Source of the DNA: Spirochaetaceae bacterium | Lineage (GTDB): Bacteria > Spirochaetota > Spirochaetia > B11-G9 | Length of the DNA stretch: 9,191 bases | NCBI GenBank assembly: GCA_030600745.1 | Contig: JAUVLL010000104.1 | Coordinates: 1 to 9,191, forward strand | Direction: 5' to 3' | Part shown: positions 1 to 7,155 of the stretch, in pieces | Layout: every line of letters begins with the position of its first letter | Position numbering within the stretch: position 1 is the stretch's first letter | Translations under genes and position numbers: made by a program | Notes under the pieces: model-generated | Databases searched by the model: none | Told to the model about the DNA's origin: nothing | What the model saw: only the letters and a program-made list of their open reading frames with translations

Positions 1-58
1 CCACAGATACAGTTACCGATCCGGCATCAATTCCAATAATTTTACTCTTTACTTCCAT
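1..58 (-). CDS. Partial ASKHA-fold ATPase, possibly acyl-CoA dehydratase activase (BadF/BcrA type), N-terminus only
   Basis: Only the first 19 codons are inside the window; the gene runs off the left edge. The visible start is MEVKSKIIGIDAGSVTVSV. It contains the phosphate-1 loop of the ASKHA (actin/Hsp70/sugar kinase) superfamily, D-x-G-S-x-T, at residues 11-16. The GIDxGSVTV form is typical of BadF/BadG/BcrA/BcrD ATPases, which activate 2-hydroxyacyl-CoA or benzoyl-CoA dehydratase/reductase enzymes. An AGGA ribosome-binding site lies about 8 nt upstream of the ATG. The family-level call is an inference from a short stretch; other ASKHA kinases such as sugar kinases start similarly. The repeat at 79-100 sits just upstream of its ribosome-binding site. 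Confidence 0.55.
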   Translation of the reverse strand, partial: MEVKSKIIGIDAGSVTVSV

Positions 59-78
59 TTTCAAATTCCTACTCACTA

Positions 79-100
79 TGTCCCACTTTACGGTAGGACT
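79..100 (+). repeat. 22-bp terminal-type repeat, copy A
   Basis: This copy begins TGTCCC and carries CGGTAG at positions 13-18. Compared with copy B (162-183) and copy C (801-822, minus), 14 of 22 positions are invariant and every difference is a transition. A run of seven A followed by CA comes at the same offset as in copy B, so A and B form a tandem repeat with an 83-nt period. The copy has a short imperfect dyad of its own, GTCC pairing with GGAC. Confidence 0.6.
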
Positions 101-161
101 AACCCCAAAAAAACAAATATTCGACTAAAAATATCCTCAATCCACCCTAACTGTCTCTTTT

Positions 162-183
162 TGTCCCGCTCCATGGTAGAACC
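162..183 (+). repeat. 22-bp terminal-type repeat, copy B
   Basis: This is the second direct copy, matching copy A at 16 of 22 and copy C at 16 of 22 positions. An eight-base A-run follows at 189-196 and reaches the end of the transposase reading frame. It may be the true left end of the element or an internal duplicate. Confidence 0.6.
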
Positions 184-200
184 GGTGTAAAAAAAACAGA

Positions 201-638
201 CTATTTTATCTCAACTTTCCCTTTTATCAAGTTCTCCCCGGATTCGATGAGCCTTGAAAAAAGGTCCCCGTACTCTTCACCGGATTTCTTTATCCTTGAA
301 ATCATTGCCCAGGCAGTATCTTTGTTTACCCCCAGAATCTCAGCAAGCCTTCTGGAACTTATAACCTTTTCATGCTGGAAAAAAATCTCAATTGCTGCAA
401 ACCATTTTTGCAGGGGCACCCGTGTATTATGAAAAAGTGTTTTAACAGTTACCGAAAATGACACATTACAGGCATTACAGTGGTATCGGAACTCTTTCTT
501 CATGGGACTGATTCTATGGGAACCGCAATGGGGGCAAACAGGTTTGTTACTCCACCTTATCTTTTCTATATATCTGATACAGTCTTCCTTTGCAGGAAAA
601 CTTCTATATATCTCAGAAATACGCGGCAATTCTCTCAT
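201..638 (-). CDS. IS1595-type transposase, N-terminal half only (zinc ribbon + HTH, no DDE domain)
   Basis: This 145-aa protein matches the DNA-binding half of IS1595/ISXO2-like transposases. A zinc ribbon is formed by C35-x2-C38 and C54-x2-C57, with the usual CPHCG and the aromatic YHC context. A helix-turn-helix follows at about residues 94-118 (RRLAEILGVNKDTAWAMI). Full-length family members are about 300 aa and continue with a DDE nuclease domain. Here the protein ends GKVEIK-stop, exactly where homologues usually read a VEID/VEVDE-like motif carrying the first catalytic Asp, so the stop falls at the catalytic boundary. No DDE remnant is seen downstream. There is no good Shine-Dalgarno before the ATG. 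It is either a dead remnant or a standalone DNA-binding protein that could compete for the element ends. Confidence 0.75.
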   Translation of the reverse strand: MRELPRISEIYRSFPAKEDCIRYIEKIRWSNKPVCPHCGSHRISPMKKEFRYHCNACNVSFSVTVKTLFHNTRVPLQKWFAAIEIFFQHEKVISSRRLAEILGVNKDTAWAMISRIKKSGEEYGDLFSRLIESGENLIKGKVEIK

Positions 639-644
639 ACTATT

Positions 645-674
645 AAGATATTGCAGTTATAGCCTGAAAGTCAA
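645..674 (-). promoter_or_regulatory. Candidate promoter for the transposase fragment, possibly leaderless
   Basis: On the minus strand, TTGACT (669-674) is followed after 18 bp by TATCTT (645-650). The ATG begins 6 nt after the -10 box and no Shine-Dalgarno is present. Transcription would start at or next to the start codon, giving a leaderless mRNA. This is motif matching only. Confidence 0.35.
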
Positions 675-800
675 GAGATTACTACCAGAGGCATTTGCGA
701 TGTCTCTGAATTCGACTTGTTTTTGGCTTTTTGCGCCAGTCTAAAGTCAATATATTAGAGAAGAAGTATTTTTAAGTAGAAAATGTGATACAGCGCAAAA

Positions 801-822
801 AGCTCTACCATAAAATGGGACA
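801..822 (-). repeat. 22-bp terminal-type repeat, copy C (inverted)
   Basis: On the minus strand it reads TGTCCC, then TTTTATGG, then TAG, matching copy A at 18 of 22 positions. It lies directly after the stop codon of the FecR/propeller gene and is the probable right terminal inverted repeat of the element. Confidence 0.6.
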
Positions 823-826
823 GTTT

Positions 827-3280
827 TTATCTGATACCCTCAGGATTAATAATAACCATCTTCCCGGGATTTATTCCCACACAAACTTTCCCATTCAATT
901 CAGCCGGCCGTGTCGACACATCATTATCCAAAATCAGTGTTTTTTTGATTTTTCCGCTTACAGCATCCATAAAAATAAGCTTAGCATCGGTGTTGCCAAA
1001 AACAAGCTCATTATCAATTAAAGCAGGAGGGGAGGAAACATTCTTTATCGATTCAAAAATATCTTCCCCGGTCTTTAAATTCAGACCAAAAATAACACCT
1101 TTTGTATAGATATATGCAGCTGCACTACTGCAAATAATATCTGAATAAACCTGAACCTTACTTCCACTTCCATTAAGCTGTTTTTCCCACAGTACCTTTC
1201 CGGCATTTAAATCTATACATACAACATTTCCTTTTCTGCCTGAAAAAACGGCAAGATCATTTTTGACGGTTATGGACAGTGCAATAGGCTGGGAACCACC
1301 GGTAGATATCTCTTTTTCGACAGAACCGCTCTCAGCATTTATAATACTCAACGTTCCATTTTGATCAACTGATAATATTTTGTTATTCCAGACAGTTGGA
1401 GTCATCCTTGATCCATTCCCCGGAAGATTGATACTTCGAATAGTATTTCCATTACTCCTGTCAATTATCCTGATTTCCTCATTTGAAGGGTAAAGCCCCT
1501 TTGAACCCATTGGAACTATTCTTCTTCCAAAAATATGGGCTGAATTTTTATCAAGGCTCTGTCGATCAATCACTTTTCCATTAACTGCATTTATTATAAC
1601 GAACTCGCTGGATCCTGAAAAATATATCCTGTTACCTATAAAAACAGGATAGGAGTTCTCAATAGATTTATTATCTGTCTTTACACTCCAAATAATCCTT
1701 CCATCTACAGTGACTGCACTTACAGTTCCCTGGGAATCAGAAGTATAAAACTTATTTGCACCGGCAGTAATGGAACCAACCAGTCTATTTCCTGAAATTT
1801 GAATAACCGCCTCAACGGGTCGGGGATCAAGATTTATAGTAAAACTGCCTGCATTTTGAGCACCTACATTTATCATCATGGATTTATCAGCAAAACCATT
1901 ACGCTCACCCGAGACCTGAAGCTTTGTACCATCAGGAAAACTTCCTGTAAATCTACCGGCAACAACTTTCTCCCCATTAACCACAAGTGTAGAATCTGCC
2001 GGTTTTATTATAACGCTTATATCAAAAAGTTTTACCACTGGAGAAGGCGAATCAATAACAACACTCTTTTCGATAGATACTTCCTCTACATCAACTTCTT
2101 TAACAGCAGATGTTTTTCCCTTACCAGCCTGAGGCTCAGGTTTCTCTTCTTCCTTTTTTTCCTGCTCGATTCCGGATTTAATCAGGGAGATTGTATACTG
2201 TTTTGATGTTTCCCCGGAAACAGTGAAACTTATGTTTTGTGATTCAAAATTCTCACTTACAAAATCAAAATCAAGTATTTTTCCTTCTTCAAATATACCT
2301 GAAAAACTTCCCTTCCCAACTATTTTTGAATTAAGAATTATTTCAGCATTTGCAGGTATAATTTTCAAACTGAATTTATGAAGGGATACTTGTGCTGCAG
2401 GTTCTACTGCCTTACTTTCACCTGCCTTATCAGTATCTTCAGTTACAGGAACTATTGTCACTGGAATACTGATCATTCTCATATCTTCTGTGCTTTTCAA
2501 TTTAACAGTATTTTCAACTGAAATCTCTTCAACCGGAGCCATTGGTGCAACTACAGTTTTTGTAACAATCTTCGAAGCAGTTGCCAGAGCTTCAACGATC
2601 TCAACTGAAACTTCTTCCTCAGATCCTTCTTCATCAGCTTCAATAAGCTCTATTATTTCTGTAATTTCCTGAACAGTTTCTTTAATATCTTTAAAAGATT
2701 CTTCTGTAAGATTTATCTCTTTATTTTCACCTACAACAAATGCTGACGCTTCTATCTTTTCAAGTATATCTGCAACCACATCACCATTTTTTCCAGCCCT
2801 GTCAACCAACTCCTCCACTACTAGTTCCGGTGGTAGAATTGCTACAGCTCCTTCTTTAACTGCAAGAACAGTATCTCCACTGGAATCAGCACTTACACTG
2901 AATTCCGTGCCTCTGACACCACATGCAACAGATGGAGTTTTTACATTAAATCTATCATTATCTGCAAGTTTCTGAACCTTACAAAGAACAGAACCCAAAG
3001 CTAATTCAATACCAATTGTTGCTTCTCCGGATTTAAGGTCTATTGTATTTAAAGCTAATTCTGTATCCTCTTCCACTCTTATTACAGCTCTATCTCCAAA
3101 CTGGATTTCACAAAAAGAGCCGGATTCAATAAGTATGGAATCATCCTCTTCCAGAAACTCACCAATTTCTGCATATACCCATTCTCCATTCTCAAGGCGG
3201 AATACGTCACCGGAGATAAATGTAAGCAATGTCCTATAGAGTACATTCAAGTGAATACACTCAGCAAAATCTTCCATCAT
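827..3280 (-). CDS. FecR-domain / PEGA-like / PQQ-type beta-propeller protein
   Basis: This 817-aa protein has a FecR domain at about residues 20-147, with the conserved GVRGTEFSV at 121-129. An acidic, low-complexity linker (about 150-300) follows. Two PEGA-like beta repeats lie at about 302-366 and 418-485, separated by a K/E/P-rich stretch. A C-terminal PQQ-type propeller (about 490-817) has repeated blades such as GNVVCIDLNAGKVLWE. The architecture suggests a binding or scaffold protein, usually extracytoplasmic in relatives. Here no signal peptide is visible, and several cysteines (for example C57, C100, C120, C688, C717) argue against export. ATG-ATG at 3275-3280 has no Shine-Dalgarno. 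It is the only ATG/GTG/TTG in the 20 codons between the upstream in-frame TAG and the ORF body; a TTG at residue 11 is an alternative. Last gene of the clpSA operon. No terminator is evident after it. Confidence 0.8.
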   Translation of the reverse strand: MMEDFAECIHLNVLYRTLLTFISGDVFRLENGEWVYAEIGEFLEEDDSILIESGSFCEIQFGDRAVIRVEEDTELALNTIDLKSGEATIGIELALGSVLCKVQKLADNDRFNVKTPSVACGVRGTEFSVSADSSGDTVLAVKEGAVAILPPELVVEELVDRAGKNGDVVADILEKIEASAFVVGENKEINLTEESFKDIKETVQEITEIIELIEADEEGSEEEVSVEIVEALATASKIVTKTVVAPMAPVEEISVENTVKLKSTEDMRMISIPVTIVPVTEDTDKAGESKAVEPAAQVSLHKFSLKIIPANAEIILNSKIVGKGSFSGIFEEGKILDFDFVSENFESQNISFTVSGETSKQYTISLIKSGIEQEKKEEEKPEPQAGKGKTSAVKEVDVEEVSIEKSVVIDSPSPVVKLFDISVIIKPADSTLVVNGEKVVAGRFTGSFPDGTKLQVSGERNGFADKSMMINVGAQNAGSFTINLDPRPVEAVIQISGNRLVGSITAGANKFYTSDSQGTVSAVTVDGRIIWSVKTDNKSIENSYPVFIGNRIYFSGSSEFVIINAVNGKVIDRQSLDKNSAHIFGRRIVPMGSKGLYPSNEEIRIIDRSNGNTIRSINLPGNGSRMTPTVWNNKILSVDQNGTLSIINAESGSVEKEISTGGSQPIALSITVKNDLAVFSGRKGNVVCIDLNAGKVLWEKQLNGSGSKVQVYSDIICSSAAAYIYTKGVIFGLNLKTGEDIFESIKNVSSPPALIDNELVFGNTDAKLIFMDAVSGKIKKTLILDNDVSTRPAELNGKVCVGINPGKMVIINPEGIR

Positions 3281-3334
3281 ATTAAAATAGAGCTTTGCAC
3301 GGCTAGGATTTGTTTCCGGCAGTAAAAACAGGTA

Positions 3335-3802
3335 CTATCTCCCAATCTTATCCCTGTCCAGAAAATCGGGAAACATGTAAAGGACCTGTCCTTCAGAGGA
3401 CACCTCTATATTTGCATGTCCACGGGATGCCAGACTGTTTAAAATAGTTTCTGTCTCTTCGATAGGTGCATCGATCTGCAGGGCAGTTCTGGCTACAGTA
3501 ACCTTACCACCAAATTTCTGTGCAGTACGAAGTATTTTATTTTCCAGTTCAAGTTTTCTTTTTTGGGAATTTGGTTTGCTTTCCCGAATTTTTTTATTTT
3601 TTTCAGCCAGCCTTGTTACACCTCTAATAAGAGATCCTGCACCAAGAGCAACCAGAATCCAGCTCCAGAAAGGAAACCCCGTGTGCATACCAATCCCCAT
3701 GGAGGGGGACCCTCCAAAGAATAGAAAAGGAATAGATATCATTACAATACCTGTTATTACTTCTCCCATTGCGCTTTTTTTGTGCCGTCCCATTGTTATC
3801 AT
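3335..3802 (-). CDS. Small membrane protein with C-terminal winged-helix-like domain
   Basis: I do not recognise a named family. The 155-aa protein has two hydrophobic segments, about residues 12-31 (EVITGIVMISIPFLFFGG) and 42-62 (GFPFWSWILVALGAGSLIRG). A strongly basic stretch (66-85) follows, then a folded C-terminal domain of about 65 residues. That domain, ILRTAQKFGGKVTVARTALQ followed by ETETILNSLASRGH and a beta-wing EVSSEGQVLYMFPDF, has the look of a winged helix-turn-helix. Similar membrane-anchored domains are common in hypothetical proteins. The cytoplasmic location of the C-terminus is inferred from the basic flank. Start choice: the ATG at 3800-3802 has AAGG 5 nt upstream; a second in-frame ATG lies 3 codons later. 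It lies 67 bp after aat, and its TAG stop is in the same frame as the FecR gene downstream. Confidence 0.6.
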   Translation of the reverse strand: MITMGRHKKSAMGEVITGIVMISIPFLFFGGSPSMGIGMHTGFPFWSWILVALGAGSLIRGVTRLAEKNKKIRESKPNSQKRKLELENKILRTAQKFGGKVTVARTALQIDAPIEETETILNSLASRGHANIEVSSEGQVLYMFPDFLDRDKIGR

Positions 3803-3835
3803 ACCCGCCTTTTGTAATCATACCCGCCCATTGTT
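3791..3835. repeat. 19-nt tandem repeat duplicating a start codon and RBS-like region
   Basis: Two full copies (3791-3809, 3810-3828) and a 7-nt partial copy (3829-3835) share the block ATCATACCCGCC. On the minus strand each copy contains GGCGGGT-ATG, so the translation start region of the small membrane protein is duplicated. The upstream ATG (3819-3821) is out of frame with the gene and opens a 65-codon overlapping frame. Confidence 0.65.
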
Positions 3836-3837
3836 GG

Positions 3838-3860
3838 GTAGGGGCAAGCCCTGCACCTAC
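3838..3860. repeat. REP-like intergenic hairpin between aat and the membrane-protein gene
   Basis: GTAGG at the left pairs with CCTAC at the right, and GCA pairs with TGC inside around a 5-nt loop, with one internal mismatch: an 8-bp imperfect hairpin rich in GGGGC/GCCC. On the plus strand it is followed by ATTGG and six T (3866-3871), so it looks like a terminator in the plus direction, but no plus-strand gene ends there. In the operon direction there is no T-run after it. It could be a dispersed REP-type element or an mRNA processing or stability hairpin. Confidence 0.5.
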
Positions 3861-3869
3861 ATTGGTTTT

Positions 3870-4571
3870 TTAGTCTATCAGATTGAACCAATTTCCTCTA
3901 TGTGTACCGACCGCTAACCCTTTGTTTAACAGTCTCAGATATTCTTTTCTATTAATTTTAACAGCACCCAGAGATTCAAGATGGGGCGTATAGAGCTGGC
4001 AGTCAATCATTGAAAAACCAATATTGCCCAGGGTCTGTGCCAGAATAATAAATGCAGCTTTTGAAGCATTTGTTTTGCGGGAAAACATCGATTCACCAAA
4101 AAAAACAGACCCCAGCGAAAGACCATAAAGACCGCCGACCAGCTCATTATCCTCCCAAACTTCCAGCGAATGTCCATAACCCAGTTCATGAAGGTGAGTA
4201 TAAGCATCCTTCATTTCCGAAGTAATCCATGTACTATCTTCATGTTTTCTTGAAATTCCTCCGCATGAATCAACAACCTCTGTAAAATTATTATCCATGG
4301 AAAAAGAGAAACCACCTCGTTTAAAACTACGATGCATCGATTTTGAAATATGAATTTTTTCAGGAAACAATACCATTCTGGGATCAGGGCTCCACCATAA
4401 AATAGGCTCCCCTTCCGAATACCAGGGGAAAATACCCTGCTTGTAGGCCGAAAGAAGCATACCTGGTGAAAGATTCCCCTCCATTGCCACAATTCCCTCG
4501 GGGCTTGCTCTTTCCACAGATGGAAATGGAAAGTACTCTGTTTCATCAATATAAGGGAAAGATCTATCCAT
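3870..4571 (-). CDS. aat: Leucyl/phenylalanyl-tRNA-protein transferase
   Basis: Aat transfers Leu or Phe from aminoacyl-tRNA to proteins with N-terminal Arg or Lys, creating N-degrons that ClpS binds. The 233-aa length is normal for the family. Hallmarks are all present: GNLSPGMLLSAYKQGIFPW (residues 32-50), LWWSPDPR (58-65), the GYGHSLEVW block (132-140), and GGLYGLSLGSVFFGESMF followed by SRKTNASKAAF. The ATG lies 3 bp after the clpA stop, so it is almost certainly translated with clpA; only a weak TAGG is available as ribosome-binding site. The order clpS-clpA-aat puts the tagging enzyme, adaptor and unfoldase in one transcript. The tRNA-Leu gene, whose charged form is a co-substrate class for Aat, is transcribed divergently from the same promoter region. 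Confidence 0.96.
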   Translation of the reverse strand: MDRSFPYIDETEYFPFPSVERASPEGIVAMEGNLSPGMLLSAYKQGIFPWYSEGEPILWWSPDPRMVLFPEKIHISKSMHRSFKRGGFSFSMDNNFTEVVDSCGGISRKHEDSTWITSEMKDAYTHLHELGYGHSLEVWEDNELVGGLYGLSLGSVFFGESMFSRKTNASKAAFIILAQTLGNIGFSMIDCQLYTPHLESLGAVKINRKEYLRLLNKGLAVGTHRGNWFNLID

Positions 4572-4574
4572 GAC

Positions 4575-6836
4575 CTAACTCTTAACAGATATTACAATAT
4601 CATCGTTAATAATATCTGCGACAGCTTCTCCACCACCTTTTAGTTTTCCAAATAGAATCTCATTCACGAAATAGTTCTTAATTTTATCTTCAACCATTCG
4701 GGCAATATTTCTGGCACCAAATTCATAGGAATAACCATGTTCAGTAATCCAGTTTCTACATTCTGAAGTGAGTTGCAAAGTTACATTCTTTTCTGTCAGA
4801 ATCTCAGCAAACTCAGCAATTTCTTTGTCAACAATCTTAAGTATTATATCTTTATCCAGCTTATTAAAGGATATTATTTTATCAAGGCGGTTTCTGAATT
4901 CCGGACTGAATGTTTTTTCCACAGCATCTGTAACAGCCGCATCTGTAATTTTGTAATCACCAAAACCTATAAGATCTCTGCCAATATCCCTGGCACCGGC
5001 ATTACTGGTCATTATCAATATAATATTTCTAAAATCTGATTTTCTTCCGTTATTGTCTGTAAGAGTGGCATAATCCATAATTTGAAGAAGTATGTTAAAT
5101 ACATCCAGGTGTGCTTTTTCTATCTCATCCAGGAGCAATACAGCATGAGGTTCTTTTCTTACAAGATCCGTAAGAAGCCCCCCTTCTTCAAAACCAACAT
5201 AACCCGGAGGAGAACCAACCAACCTGCTTACAGTATGTTTCTCCTGATACTCACTCATATCAAATCGATGAAGTTTTACTCCCAGAGTTTCTGCAAGCTG
5301 TCTGGCAAGTTCTGTTTTGCCTACACCGGTCGGCCCCGCAAAAAGGAAGGAAGCAACCGGTTTATCTTTCTTCCCAAATCCTGCCCTGGATCTTTTTATT
5401 GCCTGTACTACTGCTTCAATAGCCTCATCCTGCCCGAAAACAAGATTTTTCAGGCTGGTGCTCAAATTCTTAAGCTGATCAATTTCATTACTGGAAATTG
5501 TCTTCTCGGGAATTCCTGCAATCTTTGCTATTACTTTTTCAATCTCCGGTTCATCAATAACAGAGGGTTCTCTATTCTCATCTTCAGATCTGTAAGATAA
5601 AATTTGAAGCCATGCTCCTGCTTCGTCTATAACATCTATTGCTGTATCCGGCTGAAATCTCTCCCTCATGTACTGCGTTGACAGAGCAACTGCAGATTCA
5701 AGGGCTTTTTCCGTATATGTAACATTATGATAGTTTTCATACTTATCTTTCAAACCATGAAGTATCTGAAGAGTCTCTTCTGCCGATGTTTCGGGTACGC
5801 TTATTTCCTGAAATCTTCTGGAAAGAGCACGATCCTTATCGAAACTTTTTTTATACTCAGAAAAAGTGGTAGAACCCATGCACCTAAGTTTTCCGGATGC
5901 CAGTGCAGGCTTAAGGAGGTTTGATGCATCCATTGTACCGCCTGAAACCGCACCGGCTCCTACAATAGTATGGATCTCATCTATGAATAAGACAACCTTA
6001 TCCTCTTTTTTAAGCTCCTCAATTACCCTCTTCATTCTCTCTTCAAAATCACCTCTGTACTTAGTCCCTGCAAGAAGTCCCCCAAGATCCAGGGAAAAAA
6101 TCCTGTACCCTTTTAAAATATCAGGTACTTCTCCCTCTTCAATTCTTGATGCAAGCCCCTCTGCAATAGCAGTTTTACCTACTCCCGGCTCACCAACCAG
6201 TACAGGATTATTTTTTAACCGCCTGCAAAGAACCTGGATTGTGCGCTCAACAATTTCATCCCTCCCGATAAGAGGTTCCAGCTCCCCTGAAACAGCAGCT
6301 GTATTCAGATTCCTGGTATAGAGTTCCAGGGCATTTTTACGCTTCTTCCTTCCGCCGGATTCTTCTATCTCCTCATTATCAAGAATTTCCTCATCCTCAG
6401 GATCCAGATAGTATTCATCATCCGACCTGCTGACAGCTGTTAAAAGAGAGTAACGGGTAATTCCAGCTTTCCGCATAAAATAAGATCCATGGAGAGTTTC
6501 CAGATCGAAAACAGAAACAAGAATATCATTTAAATCAACAATCTCTTTGGAAGAAGTTTCTGTATGAAAAATAGCACTTTCTATAACTGTCTGAAAACCT
6601 GCAGTCTGAAAAGGTTCCCGATCCTCGATGATGGGAACCATCTCTTTTAGATATGTATCAACATCCTTTTTTACACCTTCAATATCAACTCCACAGCTGT
6701 CAAAAACAGCCTTAACACTCTCAAAATAGAGAGAAACATGAAGAATATGCTCCGGTGTAAGATATTCATGTTTACGCTCTTTTGCCTCAAGGTAGGCAGC
6801 ATTTAAAGCATTTTGAACTTCATCAGAAATTTTCAA
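4575..6836 (-). CDS. clpA: ATP-dependent Clp protease ATP-binding subunit ClpA
   Basis: ClpA is a double-AAA+ unfoldase that feeds substrates to ClpP. With the TTG start at 6834-6836 the protein has 753 aa, close to E. coli ClpA (758). In this numbering: Clp N domain 1-140; acidic linker about 139-160; first Walker A GEPGVGKT 215-222 with Walker B VVLFIDE 281-287; second Walker A GPTGVGKT 501-508 with Walker B AVLLLDE 565-571; arginine finger in EFRNRLD around 650. An IGF tripeptide at 623-625 corresponds to the ClpP-docking loop (IGL in E. coli ClpA), so ClpP partnership is expected. TTG has GGAG 7 nt upstream, and the protein then begins MKISDEVQNAL like its family. The ATG at 6953 adds 39 residues that only mirror clpS in another frame. 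The gene overlaps the clpS end by 14 nt, indicating translational coupling. Confidence 0.96.
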   Translation of the reverse strand: MKISDEVQNALNAAYLEAKERKHEYLTPEHILHVSLYFESVKAVFDSCGVDIEGVKKDVDTYLKEMVPIIEDREPFQTAGFQTVIESAIFHTETSSKEIVDLNDILVSVFDLETLHGSYFMRKAGITRYSLLTAVSRSDDEYYLDPEDEEILDNEEIEESGGRKKRKNALELYTRNLNTAAVSGELEPLIGRDEIVERTIQVLCRRLKNNPVLVGEPGVGKTAIAEGLASRIEEGEVPDILKGYRIFSLDLGGLLAGTKYRGDFEERMKRVIEELKKEDKVVLFIDEIHTIVGAGAVSGGTMDASNLLKPALASGKLRCMGSTTFSEYKKSFDKDRALSRRFQEISVPETSAEETLQILHGLKDKYENYHNVTYTEKALESAVALSTQYMRERFQPDTAIDVIDEAGAWLQILSYRSEDENREPSVIDEPEIEKVIAKIAGIPEKTISSNEIDQLKNLSTSLKNLVFGQDEAIEAVVQAIKRSRAGFGKKDKPVASFLFAGPTGVGKTELARQLAETLGVKLHRFDMSEYQEKHTVSRLVGSPPGYVGFEEGGLLTDLVRKEPHAVLLLDEIEKAHLDVFNILLQIMDYATLTDNNGRKSDFRNIILIMTSNAGARDIGRDLIGFGDYKITDAAVTDAVEKTFSPEFRNRLDKIISFNKLDKDIILKIVDKEIAEFAEILTEKNVTLQLTSECRNWITEHGYSYEFGARNIARMVEDKIKNYFVNEILFGKLKGGGEAVADIINDDIVISVKS

Positions 6837-7140
6837 GTATACACTCCAAAGGGAAATCCCTCTCCCTTGCTTTTTCCTGAACCTGCCACACCTTTGTACT
6901 TGCAATATCCAAAGGATAAGTGCCGACAAGACCCTTACCCTTCTTATGAACATCCAGCATTATCTTTGTGGCCTCCCCTGCAGACTTATGAAAAACACTC
7001 CTTATAACCTCAACAACAAAATCCATAGTTGTGTAATGATCATTAAGCAAAATAACTTTATACATCTCAGGTTCTCTGAGCTTTGTATCTGTACGTTCAT
7101 TCAGACCGGTATTAATATTTATCCCTGGAAAATCTGACAT
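6823..7140 (-). CDS. clpS: ATP-dependent Clp protease adaptor protein ClpS
   Basis: ClpS binds N-terminal Leu, Phe, Trp or Tyr of N-degron proteins and delivers them to the ClpA N domain. The 105-aa protein has the usual flexible N-terminal tail (about 1-24) and the conserved core YKVILLNDHYTTMDFVVEVI. N33 and D34 in LLND, and H65 in LDVHKKGKG, match the residues that hold the substrate alpha-amino group in E. coli ClpS. AGGAG lies 10 nt before the ATG and overlaps the stop region of the NifU-like frame. The 3' end overlaps the clpA start. The adaptor is encoded just before its unfoldase, as in many bacteria. Confidence 0.97.
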   Translation of the reverse strand: MSDFPGININTGLNERTDTKLREPEMYKVILLNDHYTTMDFVVEVIRSVFHKSAGEATKIMLDVHKKGKGLVGTYPLDIASTKVWQVQEKARERDFPLECILENF

Positions 7141-7155
7141 TTGGTAAACGCTCCT

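Larger units (their letters stand above)
79..822 (-). mobile_element. Decayed IS1595-like element or MITE-like derivative
   Basis: The truncated IS1595-type transposase at 201-638 is bracketed by 22-bp repeats: copies at 79-100 and 162-183 on the plus strand, and one at 801-822 in inverted orientation. The outer pair (79-100 and 822-801) matches at 18 of 22 positions, like terminal inverted repeats. The element fills the whole gap between two chromosomal genes: its right end is 4 bp from the stop codon of the FecR gene, and its left end abuts the leader of the ATPase gene. The catalytic DDE half of the transposase is absent, so it cannot move by itself but might be mobilised in trans. I could not find a clear target-site duplication. 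The boundaries are therefore inferred. Confidence 0.5.

Noticed and set aside
88..174. A 28-codon minus-strand frame between the transposase fragment and the ATPase gene (MERDKKRQLGWIEDIFSRIF...).
   Set aside because: It has no ribosome-binding site, lies across repeats A and B, and I recognise no homologue. Its amphipathic look could be chance in short AT-rich sequence.
801..829. Terminator after the FecR/propeller gene.
   Set aside because: The only pairing (AGAGC with GCGCT) contains a mismatch in a 5-bp stem and there is no T-run after it.
3838..3871. Hairpin plus T-run as a true plus-strand terminator.
   Set aside because: No plus-strand gene ends nearby; a REP-like or mRNA-stability role in the minus-strand operon fits better.
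6837..6953. A 39-residue N-terminal extension of ClpA starting at an upstream ATG (6951-6953).
   Set aside because: It is encoded entirely inside clpS in another frame, has no ClpA similarity, and the TTG at 6834-6836 with GGAG upstream gives the normal family start and length.
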